The notes under the pieces: generated by a model
What the model saw: only the letters and a program-made list of their open reading frames with translations
Told to the model about the DNA's origin: nothing
Database searches by the model: none
NCBI GenBank assembly: GCA_001829495.1
Contig: MIBJ01000017.1
Coordinates: 111,029-175,028, forward strand
Source: Spirochaetes bacterium RBG_16_49_21
GTDB lineage: Bacteria > Spirochaetota > UBA4802 > UBA5550
Direction: 5' to 3'
DNA: 64,000 nt
Part shown: positions 52,754-60,508 of the stretch, piece after piece
Layout: every line of letters starts with the position of its first letter
How positions within the stretch are numbered: position 1 is the stretch's first letter
Program-made: the position numbers and the translations under genes

Positions 52754-53167
52754 TTATATCCCCTTGGCTTTTCTGATCGATTTTAAAATCTCCCTGCCGC
52801 TTACGGCGTAGTCAAAAGCGCCGATCCTCCACTCATAAACGAGCACGGAAAGAAGAAACGCGAGGAAAACGAGAATAACGGCGAACCCGCCCCATCCGGT
52901 CTCCCGGACGGATATCGCCCATGATACCAAAAAAACGGTCTCGAGATCGAAGATGACGAAAAACATGGCTATGACGTAAAACTGCGCAGAGAAGCGGAGC
53001 CGGGCGCTCCCCGTGGAAAGTATCCCGGATTCGTACGGCTCGCCGGTCGCCGGCTCTCGATGGCGCCCGCCGAGCAGGTATGACAGAATAATCATGCCGG
53101 CCACAAGGATCACGACCGTGGTGGAATATATGAGAAGATAGAACAGACTTAAATTGTAATCGCTCAA
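52754..53167 (-). CDS. nuoA: NADH-quinone oxidoreductase subunit A
   Basis: A 137-residue, three-helix subunit. [20 protein letters not shown] and the [15 protein letters not shown] helix with its conserved acidic pair identify NuoA. The start is TTG 53167, with GAGGA nine bases upstream. It is the first gene of the operon. A TTGACT box (53255-53250, minus strand) lies upstream, but no matching -10 is at the right distance, so the promoter is unresolved. Confidence 0.94.
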   Translation of the reverse strand: MSDYNLSLFYLLIYSTTVVILVAGMIILSYLLGGRHREPATGEPYESGILSTGSARLRFSAQFYVIAMFFVIFDLETVFLVSWAISVRETGWGGFAVILVFLAFLLSVLVYEWRIGAFDYAVSGREILKSIRKAKGI

Positions 53168-53282
53168 ATTACAACGTCCTCTGAATATTTATTTTCAGGC
53201 CTGCATAAATCAAAAAGATAGAAAGATAAACTATAAAATATGAGCCGCAAGTCAATAAAAAAACTCAAAATCTCCAAGTCCC

Positions 53283-53340
53283 CCCCTGACCTCCCCTGTA
53301 GAGACGCAGTGCACTGCGTCTCTACAGGGGAGGTCAGGGG
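53283..53340. repeat. Perfect 58-bp palindrome in the nuo/pnt divergent region
   Basis: Two 29-base arms match without a mismatch or spacer. Each arm reads CCCCTGACCTCCCC followed by TGTAGAGACGCAGTG. The outer part resembles the TGACCTCA repeat ends seen elsewhere, and the inner part recalls the widespread GTAGAGACG-type short palindromes. It lies in the 266-base gap between nuoA and pntA and could extrude a long hairpin. The rest of the gap is AT-rich and must hold both promoters. Confidence 0.9.
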
Positions 53341-53433
53341 AGGAAGCCGCACCATTAAAAATTGCATCTCCGCCTATTTTGAATAGTCAAACAGAAAAAA
53401 CTTCACTATTTTAACTTAATGGAGTACATTCCT

Positions 53434-54594
53434 ATGTTAGTCGGCATTCCAAAAGAAACTTTTCCCGGCGAGCGACGGGTGGCGCTTGTTCCGTCGCTGG
53501 TTCCGGAACTGGCCAAAAAAGGGATCGGAACCGTGATAGAGGCGGGCGCCGGCGATCCGGCCGGCTTCCCCGACAGCGCGTACGCGGAAAAGGGAGCGCG
53601 GATAGCGACTAACCGGGAGAAGGTGTTCCTCTCCGCGGAGGTTCTCCTCCAGGTAAGGGCAATGGGAGCAAACCCCCGGGAGGGGCTCAAGGACCTGCCT
53701 CTTCTCAATGAGGGCACGGTCGTGATCGGCTTACTTGAGCCGCTGGCGGCAGGGGATATTCTGTCCCGCTATGCCGAAGCCGGCGTCACCTCTTTCGCCC
53801 TTGAGCTCATCCCCCGCATAACGCGTGCGCAGTCCATGGACGCGCTCTCCTCACAGGCAACCATCGCCGGCTACAAGGCCGCCCTGATCGCGGCGAGCAC
53901 ACTGCCCCGGATGTTCCCCCTGCTGATGACCGCGGCCGGCACGGTAACCGCCGCCCGCGTGTTCGTGATCGGCGCAGGCGTGGCAGGTCTTCAGGCCATC
54001 GCAACCTCTCATAGGCTCGGCGCCGTCGTGCAGGCATACGACGTCCGCCCCTCTGTTAAAGACCAGGTACAGAGCGTCGGCGCCAAGTTCGCGGAGCTTC
54101 CCCTTGAGCCGGGTGACGCTGAGGACGGGGGTGGATACGCACGGGCGATGGGCGAGGAATTCTACCGGCGCCAGGCGGAGATGATGGGACGGATCGTGTC
54201 CGCAAGCGATGTCGTCATATCAACGGCGACGGTGCCGGGGAAAAAGGCCCCGATCCTCATCACCGCGGACATGGTAAAAGCCATGGCTCCCGGGTCCGTG
54301 ATCATGGACCTGGCTGCGGAGAGGGGGGGAAACTGCGAGCTCACCAGGCCCGGCGAAACGATCGTGGAGCACGGGGTCACGGTGATGGGACCGGTCAATC
54401 TGCCGTCGGCCGTCCCGTATCACGCAAGCCAGATGTATGCGAAGAATATCTCCGCGTTTCTCATTCATCTGCTCAAGGACGGGAAGATCGATACGAATGC
54501 TGACGATCAGATCATCGCAGAGAGCATGATTACCGCCGGCGGCCGGATTGTAAACAGCCGCGTCAGAGAAGCGCTGAAGGCGGCGCAGACATGA
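53434..54594 (+). CDS. pntA: NAD(P) transhydrogenase alpha subunit, NAD-binding part
   Basis: Start ATG 53434 (GGAG nine bases upstream) rather than 53419, giving 386 residues. Domain I of transhydrogenase resembles alanine dehydrogenase: GIPKETFPGERRVALVPS, ARVFVIGAGVAGLQAIATS, and a VVISTATVPGKKAPILIT segment. It binds NAD(H) and exchanges hydride with PntB. The alpha subunit is split, with its membrane part encoded separately as the next gene, as in Rhodospirillum. The TGA stop coincides with the TGACCTCA end of the repeat at 54592. Confidence 0.96.
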   Translation: MLVGIPKETFPGERRVALVPSLVPELAKKGIGTVIEAGAGDPAGFPDSAYAEKGARIATNREKVFLSAEVLLQVRAMGANPREGLKDLPLLNEGTVVIGLLEPLAAGDILSRYAEAGVTSFALELIPRITRAQSMDALSSQATIAGYKAALIAASTLPRMFPLLMTAAGTVTAARVFVIGAGVAGLQAIATSHRLGAVVQAYDVRPSVKDQVQSVGAKFAELPLEPGDAEDGGGYARAMGEEFYRRQAEMMGRIVSASDVVISTATVPGKKAPILITADMVKAMAPGSVIMDLAAERGGNCELTRPGETIVEHGVTVMGPVNLPSAVPYHASQMYAKNISAFLIHLLKDGKIDTNADDQIIAESMITAGGRIVNSRVREALKAAQT

Positions 54595-54704
54595 CCTCAC
54601 CCCCGGCCCCTCTCCAAATTGGAGAGGGGGGCTTAAAACTATAAGCTTAATCACCCCCCTTCTTTTATTGAGGAGAAGGGGGGAAGGGGGGATGAGGTCA
54701 GGGG
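54592..54704. repeat. Repeat element with imperfect TGACCTCA terminal repeats
   Basis: TGACCTCACCCCC at the left end and GGGGGATGAGGTCAGGGG at the right are inverted copies differing by one base. An internal hairpin, CCCCTCTCC/GGAGAGGGG, closes on AAATT. A second C/G-rich hairpin follows (ACCCCCCTTCT with AGAAGGGGGG-like arms). The left end supplies the pntA stop codon, as in the element at 36014. Confidence 0.72.
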
Positions 54705-54762
54705 ATGATGAGATAGAAAAGACAATAGAGATGCGCTTTTAATGAATAGGAGGAAGGGAACC

Positions 54763-55059
54763 ATGAATATAGATTTCATCACGCTCGCGTTTGTGCTCGT
54801 GCTCGCGACCTTTGTCGGGCTTGAGGTCGTAAAAAACGTGTCGCGCCTGCTCCATACCCCGCTCATGTCGCTCACCAACGCCATCTCGGCCATCGCCGCG
54901 GTCGGCTCCATCATCATCGCCGGAGAGCAGATCACCACCCTGAGCACGATTCTGGGCACGGTGGCCCTCGCCGCCTCCATGACGAACATCGTGAGCGGCT
55001 TCCTGTTAACGGAGCGAATGCTCAAGATGTTCAAGAAGCGGGAGAGTAAGAAAAAATGA
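54763..55059 (+). CDS. pntA2: NAD(P) transhydrogenase alpha subunit, membrane part
   Basis: ATG 54763, with AGGAGG upstream, gives 98 residues. Three hydrophobic helices are seen: FITLAFVLVLATFVGLEVV, the MSLTNAISAIAAVGSIIIAG region, and GTVALAASMTNIVSGFLLTERM. This is domain IIa of the proton-translocating transhydrogenase, and with PntB it forms the proton channel. It overlaps pntB by four bases (ATGA). Confidence 0.95.
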   Translation: MNIDFITLAFVLVLATFVGLEVVKNVSRLLHTPLMSLTNAISAIAAVGSIIIAGEQITTLSTILGTVALAASMTNIVSGFLLTERMLKMFKKRESKKK

Positions 55060-56438
55060 CGACGCAGGCCGCCATTCATCTCATCTACCTCATTTCTACG
55101 GCCTTTTTCATATTGTCGCTCAAGTGGATGAGCCATCCCGCCACCGCCCGGCGCAGCGTCCCGGTCGGAGCCCTGGCGATGATCCTTGCGATCGGCGGCA
55201 CCCTCCTCTATCCGGAGATCGTGGGGTATCAATGGGTCATTACCGCCATTATCATAGGCGCCGTTCTCGGAGTGCCGCTTGCCCTGGTGCCTCTCACCGC
55301 AGTGCCGCAGCGGACCGCCCTCTCCCACGCGTTCGGCGGACTCGCCGCAGGGCTCGTGGGCACGGCAAAATACTATCTCTGGCTCGGGGAGCACGGACTT
55401 ACCCCTTTCAGGACCGGCGCCATCGTGGCTGAGATCATCCTCGGCTTTCTCACCTTTACCGGGAGCCTCATGGCCGCCGGCAAGCTCCAGGAGATCATCC
55501 CGACGCGTCCCCTGACCTACCGCGGCCAGAACGCCGTAAATCTGGCCCTGTTCGCCGGAGCGGTGGCCATAAGCGTACTGCTCGTCGCCAACCCGGAGCA
55601 CTCCCATTATTTCCCGGTGATAATCGGACTCTCCCTCCTTTTCGGCGTTCTCATAATTATTCCGGTGGGAGGGGCGGACATGCCCACGGTCATATCGCTG
55701 CTGAATTCCTACGCAGGGCTCTCGGCCGTGGCCATGGGGTTCGTGCTGGAAAACAAGCTCCTGATTGCGGCGGGCGCGCTTGACGGCGCGTCAGGCCTTA
55801 TCCTCTCGGTCATCATGTCCCGGGCGATGAACCGCTCGTTCCGCAACATCATGTTCGGCGCATTCGGGAAGATCCAGTCTTCCGCCGCCGAGGCGGAAGG
55901 GAAAAGCGTAAAGAGCGCCTCAGCCGAAGAGGGAGCGCAGATACTCGTGACGGCGCAGTCCGTGATCGTAGTTCCCGGCTACGGCATGGCGGTAGCCCAG
56001 GCCCAGCACGGCGTGCGCGACCTCTACAACGAGCTTACCAAGCGCGGGATCGACGTGAAGTTCGCGATCCACCCGGTCGCCGGCAGAATGCCCGGCCACA
56101 TGAACGTCCTGCTTGCTGAAGCGGAGATACCGTACGACCGCCTCTTCGAAATGGACGCCGTTAACCCCGATTTTCCCCAGACCGACGTGTCTCTGGTCAT
56201 CGGAGCGAATGACGTCGTCAATCCTGCGGCGCACCACGACACCAGCAGCCCGATTTTCGGCATGCCGATACTTGACGCCGGCAAGGCGAAGAGCGTGCTC
56301 GTGATCAAGCGCTCCATGAATCCCGGATTCGCGGGGATCGAGAACGAGCTCTTCTACCAGGACAACACGCTCATGCTCTTCGGGGACGCAAAGACGATGA
56401 TCGCGGAACTTGTGCGGGAGCTCGCGAAAGAAAAATAA
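55056..56438 (+). CDS. pntB: NAD(P) transhydrogenase beta subunit
   Basis: A 460-residue subunit. Eight or nine helices (residues about 1-255) form domain IIb, and the C-terminal NADP-binding domain III follows. Domain III has VIVVPGYGMAVAQAQHGVRDL, HPVAGRMPGHMNVLLAEAEIPYDRLFEMD, and VIGANDVVNPAAHHD. It couples proton flow to hydride transfer between NAD(H) and NADP(H). In this window it would balance the NAD(P)H made by Zwf and Gnd. Confidence 0.97.
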   Translation: MTTQAAIHLIYLISTAFFILSLKWMSHPATARRSVPVGALAMILAIGGTLLYPEIVGYQWVITAIIIGAVLGVPLALVPLTAVPQRTALSHAFGGLAAGLVGTAKYYLWLGEHGLTPFRTGAIVAEIILGFLTFTGSLMAAGKLQEIIPTRPLTYRGQNAVNLALFAGAVAISVLLVANPEHSHYFPVIIGLSLLFGVLIIIPVGGADMPTVISLLNSYAGLSAVAMGFVLENKLLIAAGALDGASGLILSVIMSRAMNRSFRNIMFGAFGKIQSSAAEAEGKSVKSASAEEGAQILVTAQSVIVVPGYGMAVAQAQHGVRDLYNELTKRGIDVKFAIHPVAGRMPGHMNVLLAEAEIPYDRLFEMDAVNPDFPQTDVSLVIGANDVVNPAAHHDTSSPIFGMPILDAGKAKSVLVIKRSMNPGFAGIENELFYQDNTLMLFGDAKTMIAELVRELAKEK

Positions 56439-56467
56439 GATCCGGAGCGAAGGATTGCGGCCCGCGG

Positions 56468-57283
56468 TCAGGGAACGCTTTTTCGATACTGCGCAATCTG
56501 CCGCGAGATGGCGACAAGGTTGCCCTCCTCGTCCCACAATTCCCCGTCCTCCTCCAGTAAGCCGCAGGTGATGAACCGGGTGCGAAAAATACCCTTCAGC
56601 CATCTCGTGGCCGGGATCTTCCTCACGTTTACGGACATCTCTATGGTCGGCACCCAGGCGACCATGCCCTGGGAGGCGAATACGGCAGGCGGGAATGAGT
56701 CCGCGAGTAAAAATATCGAGATCAGGTCGAAGGGGCGGTCGTCCCTGAACCTGATCCAACCCTTGTGCTCGGACTTGTCCGACAATTTCCCAAAAAACCA
56801 TCCGGCGCATTCAGGATCCAGCCGTATATCCAGATTGTCCAGCAGGGTTAAATTCGGAATCTTCGGGGAGGTGACGCATGCCTCCAACGGAGCGACAAGG
56901 GGCGCCGCCGTCTCGTAGCGCTCGAGCACGCACTCGATCTTTTCATCCGCGAAGGTTCCGAAGCTGCGAATTTTTTCCCTGCCGTCCTGGATCAGGCTGG
57001 CCTGCAGCCGGTTGAACTGGGTCGATCGGGTGATCATCTCAACGTGCAGATCCGCCTCCCCGATCACCGTCCGGGACAGGTAATTCGCGGTCACGATCGG
57101 CGTAGATCTCTTATCGCTGGCGAGCGCCATCGCGTTTGCAACGATCGCCATCAGGTACCCCCCGTTGGGGATTCCGTTGACCGACCAGTTATCCTGGACA
57201 AACCCTTTGTAGCGTAACGGCTCCGCTTCGGTCAAAGAAACGTCCTGATCGAAAAGATGCATGACCGGGCCCGGATGTGTCAT
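56468..57283 (-). CDS. Acyl-CoA thioesterase-like double hot-dog protein
   Basis: A 271-residue protein with two hot-dog repeats of the thioesterase-like (4HBT_3/TesB-like) superfamily. The first shows DNWSVNGIPNGGYLMAIVANAM and the second covers about residues 160-270 (FRDDRPFDLISIFLLADSFPP, then VPTIEMSVNVR). Members hydrolyse acyl-CoA thioesters. The chain specificity is unknown. Its ATG overlaps the TGA of the zinc-ribbon gene upstream (ATGA), so the two are co-translated. It is convergent with pntB. Confidence 0.82.
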   Translation of the reverse strand: MTHPGPVMHLFDQDVSLTEAEPLRYKGFVQDNWSVNGIPNGGYLMAIVANAMALASDKRSTPIVTANYLSRTVIGEADLHVEMITRSTQFNRLQASLIQDGREKIRSFGTFADEKIECVLERYETAAPLVAPLEACVTSPKIPNLTLLDNLDIRLDPECAGWFFGKLSDKSEHKGWIRFRDDRPFDLISIFLLADSFPPAVFASQGMVAWVPTIEMSVNVRKIPATRWLKGIFRTRFITCGLLEEDGELWDEEGNLVAISRQIAQYRKSVP

Positions 57284-57519
57284 GGCCTACCCTGCATGAA
57301 AAAATAAACCCCGACAATAACGGCGACTACGATCACCAGCGCAACAATAATCATTCCGGATGAAATCTTTTTTCTCTGCGATGTTTTTTTCCATGTCCAC
57401 GGCGAAGCCGATACTTTTGTGGGCGCGTCAGGATTCGCTATCGGAAGCTTGCAATAAGGACATTCTTTGGCCATCTCAAAAACCATGCGACCGCAGTGAA
57501 TGCATTTTACTTTAGCCAT
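57280..57519 (-). CDS. Small zinc-ribbon protein with C-terminal membrane helix
   Basis: ATG 57519, with GGAGAGG six bases upstream, gives 79 residues (the track adds five). The N-terminal zinc ribbon is CIHCGRMVFEMAKECPYC, four cysteines. A basic linker leads to one strong membrane helix (MIIVALVIVVAVIVGVYFFM) at the C terminus. Such proteins are common and mostly uncharacterised. It shares a message with a thioesterase-like gene, so a link to membrane lipid handling is possible but speculative. Confidence 0.82.
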   Translation of the reverse strand: MAKVKCIHCGRMVFEMAKECPYCKLPIANPDAPTKVSASPWTWKKTSQRKKISSGMIIVALVIVVAVIVGVYFFMQGRP

Positions 57520-57561
57520 GTTAAACCTCTCCATTAATATTTTTTTAGGATAAATATATAT

Positions 57562-57598
57562 AAGGAAACTCCTTAAAACATTTTAAGTACGTTTCCTT
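57562..57598. promoter_or_regulatory. Inverted repeat upstream of the zinc-ribbon gene
   Basis: AAGGAAAC (57562-57569) and GTTTCCTT (57591-57598) are perfect inverted arms around an AT-rich core with its own TTAAAA/TTTTAA symmetry. It lies 43-79 bases upstream of the zinc-ribbon start and may be an operator or leader hairpin. The rest of the 344-base gap to the chemoreceptor is AT-rich with nothing else clear beyond the site at 57796. Confidence 0.35.
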
Positions 57599-57795
57599 TG
57601 GGGCACTTTTATTGAATCTTACACCTTCCCGGAATACCTATCTCGGCTCAGGCATAACCTTTTATTATAATACCGAAATGCCGTCCAATCAATATCTATA
57701 TTACTTTTCATCGTCAGCCATCGCTGACCTTCTTAAGCCGTGATTTTATGAACAAAAAATAACACTGTTATCTTATGTTACAAGCAAAAATATAT

Positions 57796-57832
57796 TTGAC
57801 TTATATGAATAACTTATATAAGGCAAGTTATT
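57796..57832 (+). promoter_or_regulatory. Candidate promoter and inverted repeat before the chemoreceptor gene
   Basis: TTGACT (57796) is followed by TATAAG at a short 15-base spacing. Overlapping this, AATAACTT and AAGTTATT form a perfect eight-base inverted repeat with nine bases between. The promoter spacing is poor, so the assignment is tentative, but the repeat is well placed to regulate the downstream gene. Confidence 0.35.
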
Positions 57833-57863
57833 AACTATAAAAATTTCTTCCTAGGTAAATAAT

Positions 57864-60017
57864 ATGGCAGAAGATATTTTTAAAAAAATGATCCGGAATT
57901 ATATTCTCTATGGCTCATACGGAATTTTCTTGTCAGTTGGCACTTTATTTATCACACTTTTTATCGCATACCCCATGGTTTCCGATGCCCGGCTCCTCTT
58001 ATGCATAGGAATCCTGTCTCTATTAAGCTACTTTTCCACATTTGCAAGATACATCAACAATGTAGCGAAAATAGTCAACCTCATACGCAAATTAAAAGAA
58101 CCCGGCAATTATATAAAATTGAAAGATCGATTCCGAATAGTGGCCAGCCGATCCCTCTATAGAACCTTCCTCACCCTGATAATAACACTGATCCTCTTTT
58201 TCATTATCATATATTTTTTTTGGGGATATAAAAACATCTACTATCATTTCAATATATTCTTTATCTGCTTCTTTCTAATGCTCCACCTCTCTTATAATAC
58301 CAATACAACGTGGTTCATACGGAACTATCCCCTGGGCAGGTTTGGAGTACCCATCGGAGTACAGAATTTAAGAAGCAAGATTATCTCTCGCATCTTGCCG
58401 GTTGTTCTCCTGGCTACAGTGTCCATTTCATGCATGATATATCTGGTGAACGGCAAAATCATCAAGGAGGAAATCGATAGCGGCATACTACCCAACCTGG
58501 AGCTTATGTGTGGAAATGCGAACCTGGCTCAAGACTTCTCGCAGATTCCTTCCATTCCCATCATCAAAAAATACAGGGGCGCTATTTTTATCCTGAAAGA
58601 TAACGGCGAGATCGTATATAGTAATTCTAAAGAAACTCTATCAGGAAGAATCCAGGACGCGATACAGCGGGGTGACCAGCCTGAATACCTGTATAAAAAA
58701 ACAAAAGACTATTTCGATGCGATCAAGGAACAAAATACCGGCAGATTCGAGGGTGTTTACCAGAACAACCATGCGGTATTCTTCATCGGCAAAATCGCTC
58801 AGTCTGATAATTACGCCCTGCTCGTATTCGACGAGCTGATCCTCTACAAGACCTTCTATTTGAGCATATTCATTGAAACCGCCATTCTGTTCATAATAAA
58901 TTTTCTCATCTGGTTCGTCGTGAACAGGAGACTGCTCAAGATCTCCCGTCCCATGGATGAGGTTATTCCAGCCATAACAAGCGCCTCAAAAGGAGATCTC
59001 ACACAGACGATCAATCTCATAAAATCGCGAGATGTTATCGAGGATTTCACCAGATACTTTAAGACCTTTATCGACAATGTCCGGAACTTTATGAAAAACG
59101 CCGGGGAACTCTCGGAAAGGCTCATGGGACTATCGGAATCAATTGCCAGGATAGGGAATTATATCAAAAAGTCCTCCTCATCCCACGCTGAGCTTTTGCT
59201 TAAATCGACAGACGTCGTTAAGGACATATCCACGTCGTTCTCCAGTATTACAAATGATTCGGAGATGCACAATAAAAATATTTCCAATCTACAAAACATG
59301 ATCGACAAACTCAACGCCTCGATGAACGAAGTTTCAGGCAATGCGAACAGCGTGGTGAACTCGATGAAGCTTGTAGTGGGAAGCGCTGAAAACGGCTCCG
59401 GTCTCGTCGACAACACGTTTGAAGGCATGCAGAATATCGAGAAGTTTTACAGCGGCATGCTCAACGTAATAGAGATAATTTCCGACATCTCTGAGAAGGT
59501 GAACCTCCTCTCGTTGAACGCGTCGATCGAAGCGGCGCGGGCCGGGGACTACGGAAGAGGCTTTGCCGTCGTGGCGGATGAGATATCCAAACTGGCGGAC
59601 AACACGAGCTCGAGCGTCAAGGAGATAACGAGCCTCATCAATGAAGGCGATATCGAGGTTAAAAGAGACAAGGAAATGGTAGCGGACATGAGAAGCTCCT
59701 TCGGCCTGATCATGAAGAACATTGAAGCGACCGGCGTTATGATCGAAGGCTTCATCGACATGATACAGGCAAGGGTGCAGGACATTCAAAACATTAAAAA
59801 GGACATATCGGCGATCAGCGTTTTTTACAACGAACTCAACCAGTCGACCGGCGTGCAGAACAAAAACGCCCTCATGGTTTCAGAAACCATCGACCAGGTT
59901 AACTCCGGCGCGCGGGATTTTGTCGAAAGATCTGAAACCCTGGCAGATTCCTCAGAGGAACTGAAGAAAATGGCTGCCTCGCTGACGGAAACATTGAAAA
60001 TATTCAAGATTTCATAA
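57864..60017 (+). CDS. Methyl-accepting chemotaxis protein with six predicted helices
   Basis: A 717-residue chemoreceptor. Four hydrophobic helices (about 15-150) form an N-terminal membrane module. A fifth helix (about 175-195) leads to a ~130-residue extracytoplasmic sensor, PAS/Cache-like around AIFILKDNGEIVYSN. A sixth helix (about 327-350) and a HAMP-like linker follow. The signalling hairpin tip is intact: VNLLSLNASIEAARAGDYGR, then GFAVVADEISKLAD. No C-terminal NWETF-type tether for CheR is present. It signals to CheA/CheW encoded elsewhere. The extra membrane module resembles spirochaete receptors (from memory). The ribosome site is weak (AGGT). Confidence 0.9.
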   Translation: MAEDIFKKMIRNYILYGSYGIFLSVGTLFITLFIAYPMVSDARLLLCIGILSLLSYFSTFARYINNVAKIVNLIRKLKEPGNYIKLKDRFRIVASRSLYRTFLTLIITLILFFIIIYFFWGYKNIYYHFNIFFICFFLMLHLSYNTNTTWFIRNYPLGRFGVPIGVQNLRSKIISRILPVVLLATVSISCMIYLVNGKIIKEEIDSGILPNLELMCGNANLAQDFSQIPSIPIIKKYRGAIFILKDNGEIVYSNSKETLSGRIQDAIQRGDQPEYLYKKTKDYFDAIKEQNTGRFEGVYQNNHAVFFIGKIAQSDNYALLVFDELILYKTFYLSIFIETAILFIINFLIWFVVNRRLLKISRPMDEVIPAITSASKGDLTQTINLIKSRDVIEDFTRYFKTFIDNVRNFMKNAGELSERLMGLSESIARIGNYIKKSSSSHAELLLKSTDVVKDISTSFSSITNDSEMHNKNISNLQNMIDKLNASMNEVSGNANSVVNSMKLVVGSAENGSGLVDNTFEGMQNIEKFYSGMLNVIEIISDISEKVNLLSLNASIEAARAGDYGRGFAVVADEISKLADNTSSSVKEITSLINEGDIEVKRDKEMVADMRSSFGLIMKNIEATGVMIEGFIDMIQARVQDIQNIKKDISAISVFYNELNQSTGVQNKNALMVSETIDQVNSGARDFVERSETLADSSEELKKMAASLTETLKIFKIS

Positions 60018-60023
60018 TAAGTT

Positions 60024-60048
60024 CGAGGAGAGGGCCCTCTTCTCCTCG
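60024..60048 (+). terminator. Hairpin after the chemoreceptor gene
   Basis: CGAGGAGA and TCTCCTCG pair perfectly around a nine-base loop, six bases after the stop codon. No T-run follows, so intrinsic termination would be weak. Confidence 0.4.
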
Positions 60049-60104
60049 CAAATTAATAACTTGCTTCACCTTCAAATTATGATTAATTTAATATATAAAA
60101 CGCC

Positions 60105-60491
60105 ATGCTGTATGAAATTGAAAATGTATCGCAAAAAGAGGAGCACATCTTCAGACGATGGTTCCAGGACGACTACTTTGACCTGATCGTCTGGTACGAT
60201 AAAAAGAGCGAAGGCATAGCGGGATTCCAGCTCTGTTATAATAAATTGTCCGATGAGCACGCCCTGACCTGGCATACTGCAAAGGGATTCAGCCACAATA
60301 GAATCGACGACTACCCGGGGATTTTTCACCACCCGGTTACCCCTATCCTGGTTCCGGACGGATATTTTCCCCATGACGAGCTTCTGGACCGGTTCAGGCA
60401 AAACAGCACCGCTATCGATGAAGATATCTCCCGATTGGTTATTGAGAAGATTAGTGAATACAATAACGCCTTGAGTACGGCTATGAAATGA
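60105..60491 (+). CDS. Uncharacterised 128-residue protein
   Basis: I do not recognise this family. It is soluble and acidic, has no cysteine cluster, signal or membrane segment, and has mixed alpha/beta character. DLIVWYDKKSEGIAGFQLCYN and ALTWHTAKGFSHNRIDD look like core strands, with a helical C terminus. GFSHNRIDDY and PGIFHHP hold several histidines. No Shine-Dalgarno is visible, but the frame is clean and codon use matches neighbouring genes. It follows the chemoreceptor by 87 bases on the same strand and may share its transcript. It is convergent with treS. Confidence 0.7.
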   Translation: MLYEIENVSQKEEHIFRRWFQDDYFDLIVWYDKKSEGIAGFQLCYNKLSDEHALTWHTAKGFSHNRIDDYPGIFHHPVTPILVPDGYFPHDELLDRFRQNSTAIDEDISRLVIEKISEYNNALSTAMK

Positions 60492-60508
60492 CCCGCCTCG
60501 CTAATGCG

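Noticed and set aside
53250-53255. TTGACT as a firm nuo promoter -35 on the minus strand
   Set aside because: TATAGT lies only 14 bases away and other candidates match poorly, so no promoter feature was made.
57796-57824. Strong sigma-70 promoter call before the chemoreceptor
   Set aside because: TTGACT is good but the nearest -10-like boxes are at 13 or 15 bases. It was kept only as a low-confidence feature.
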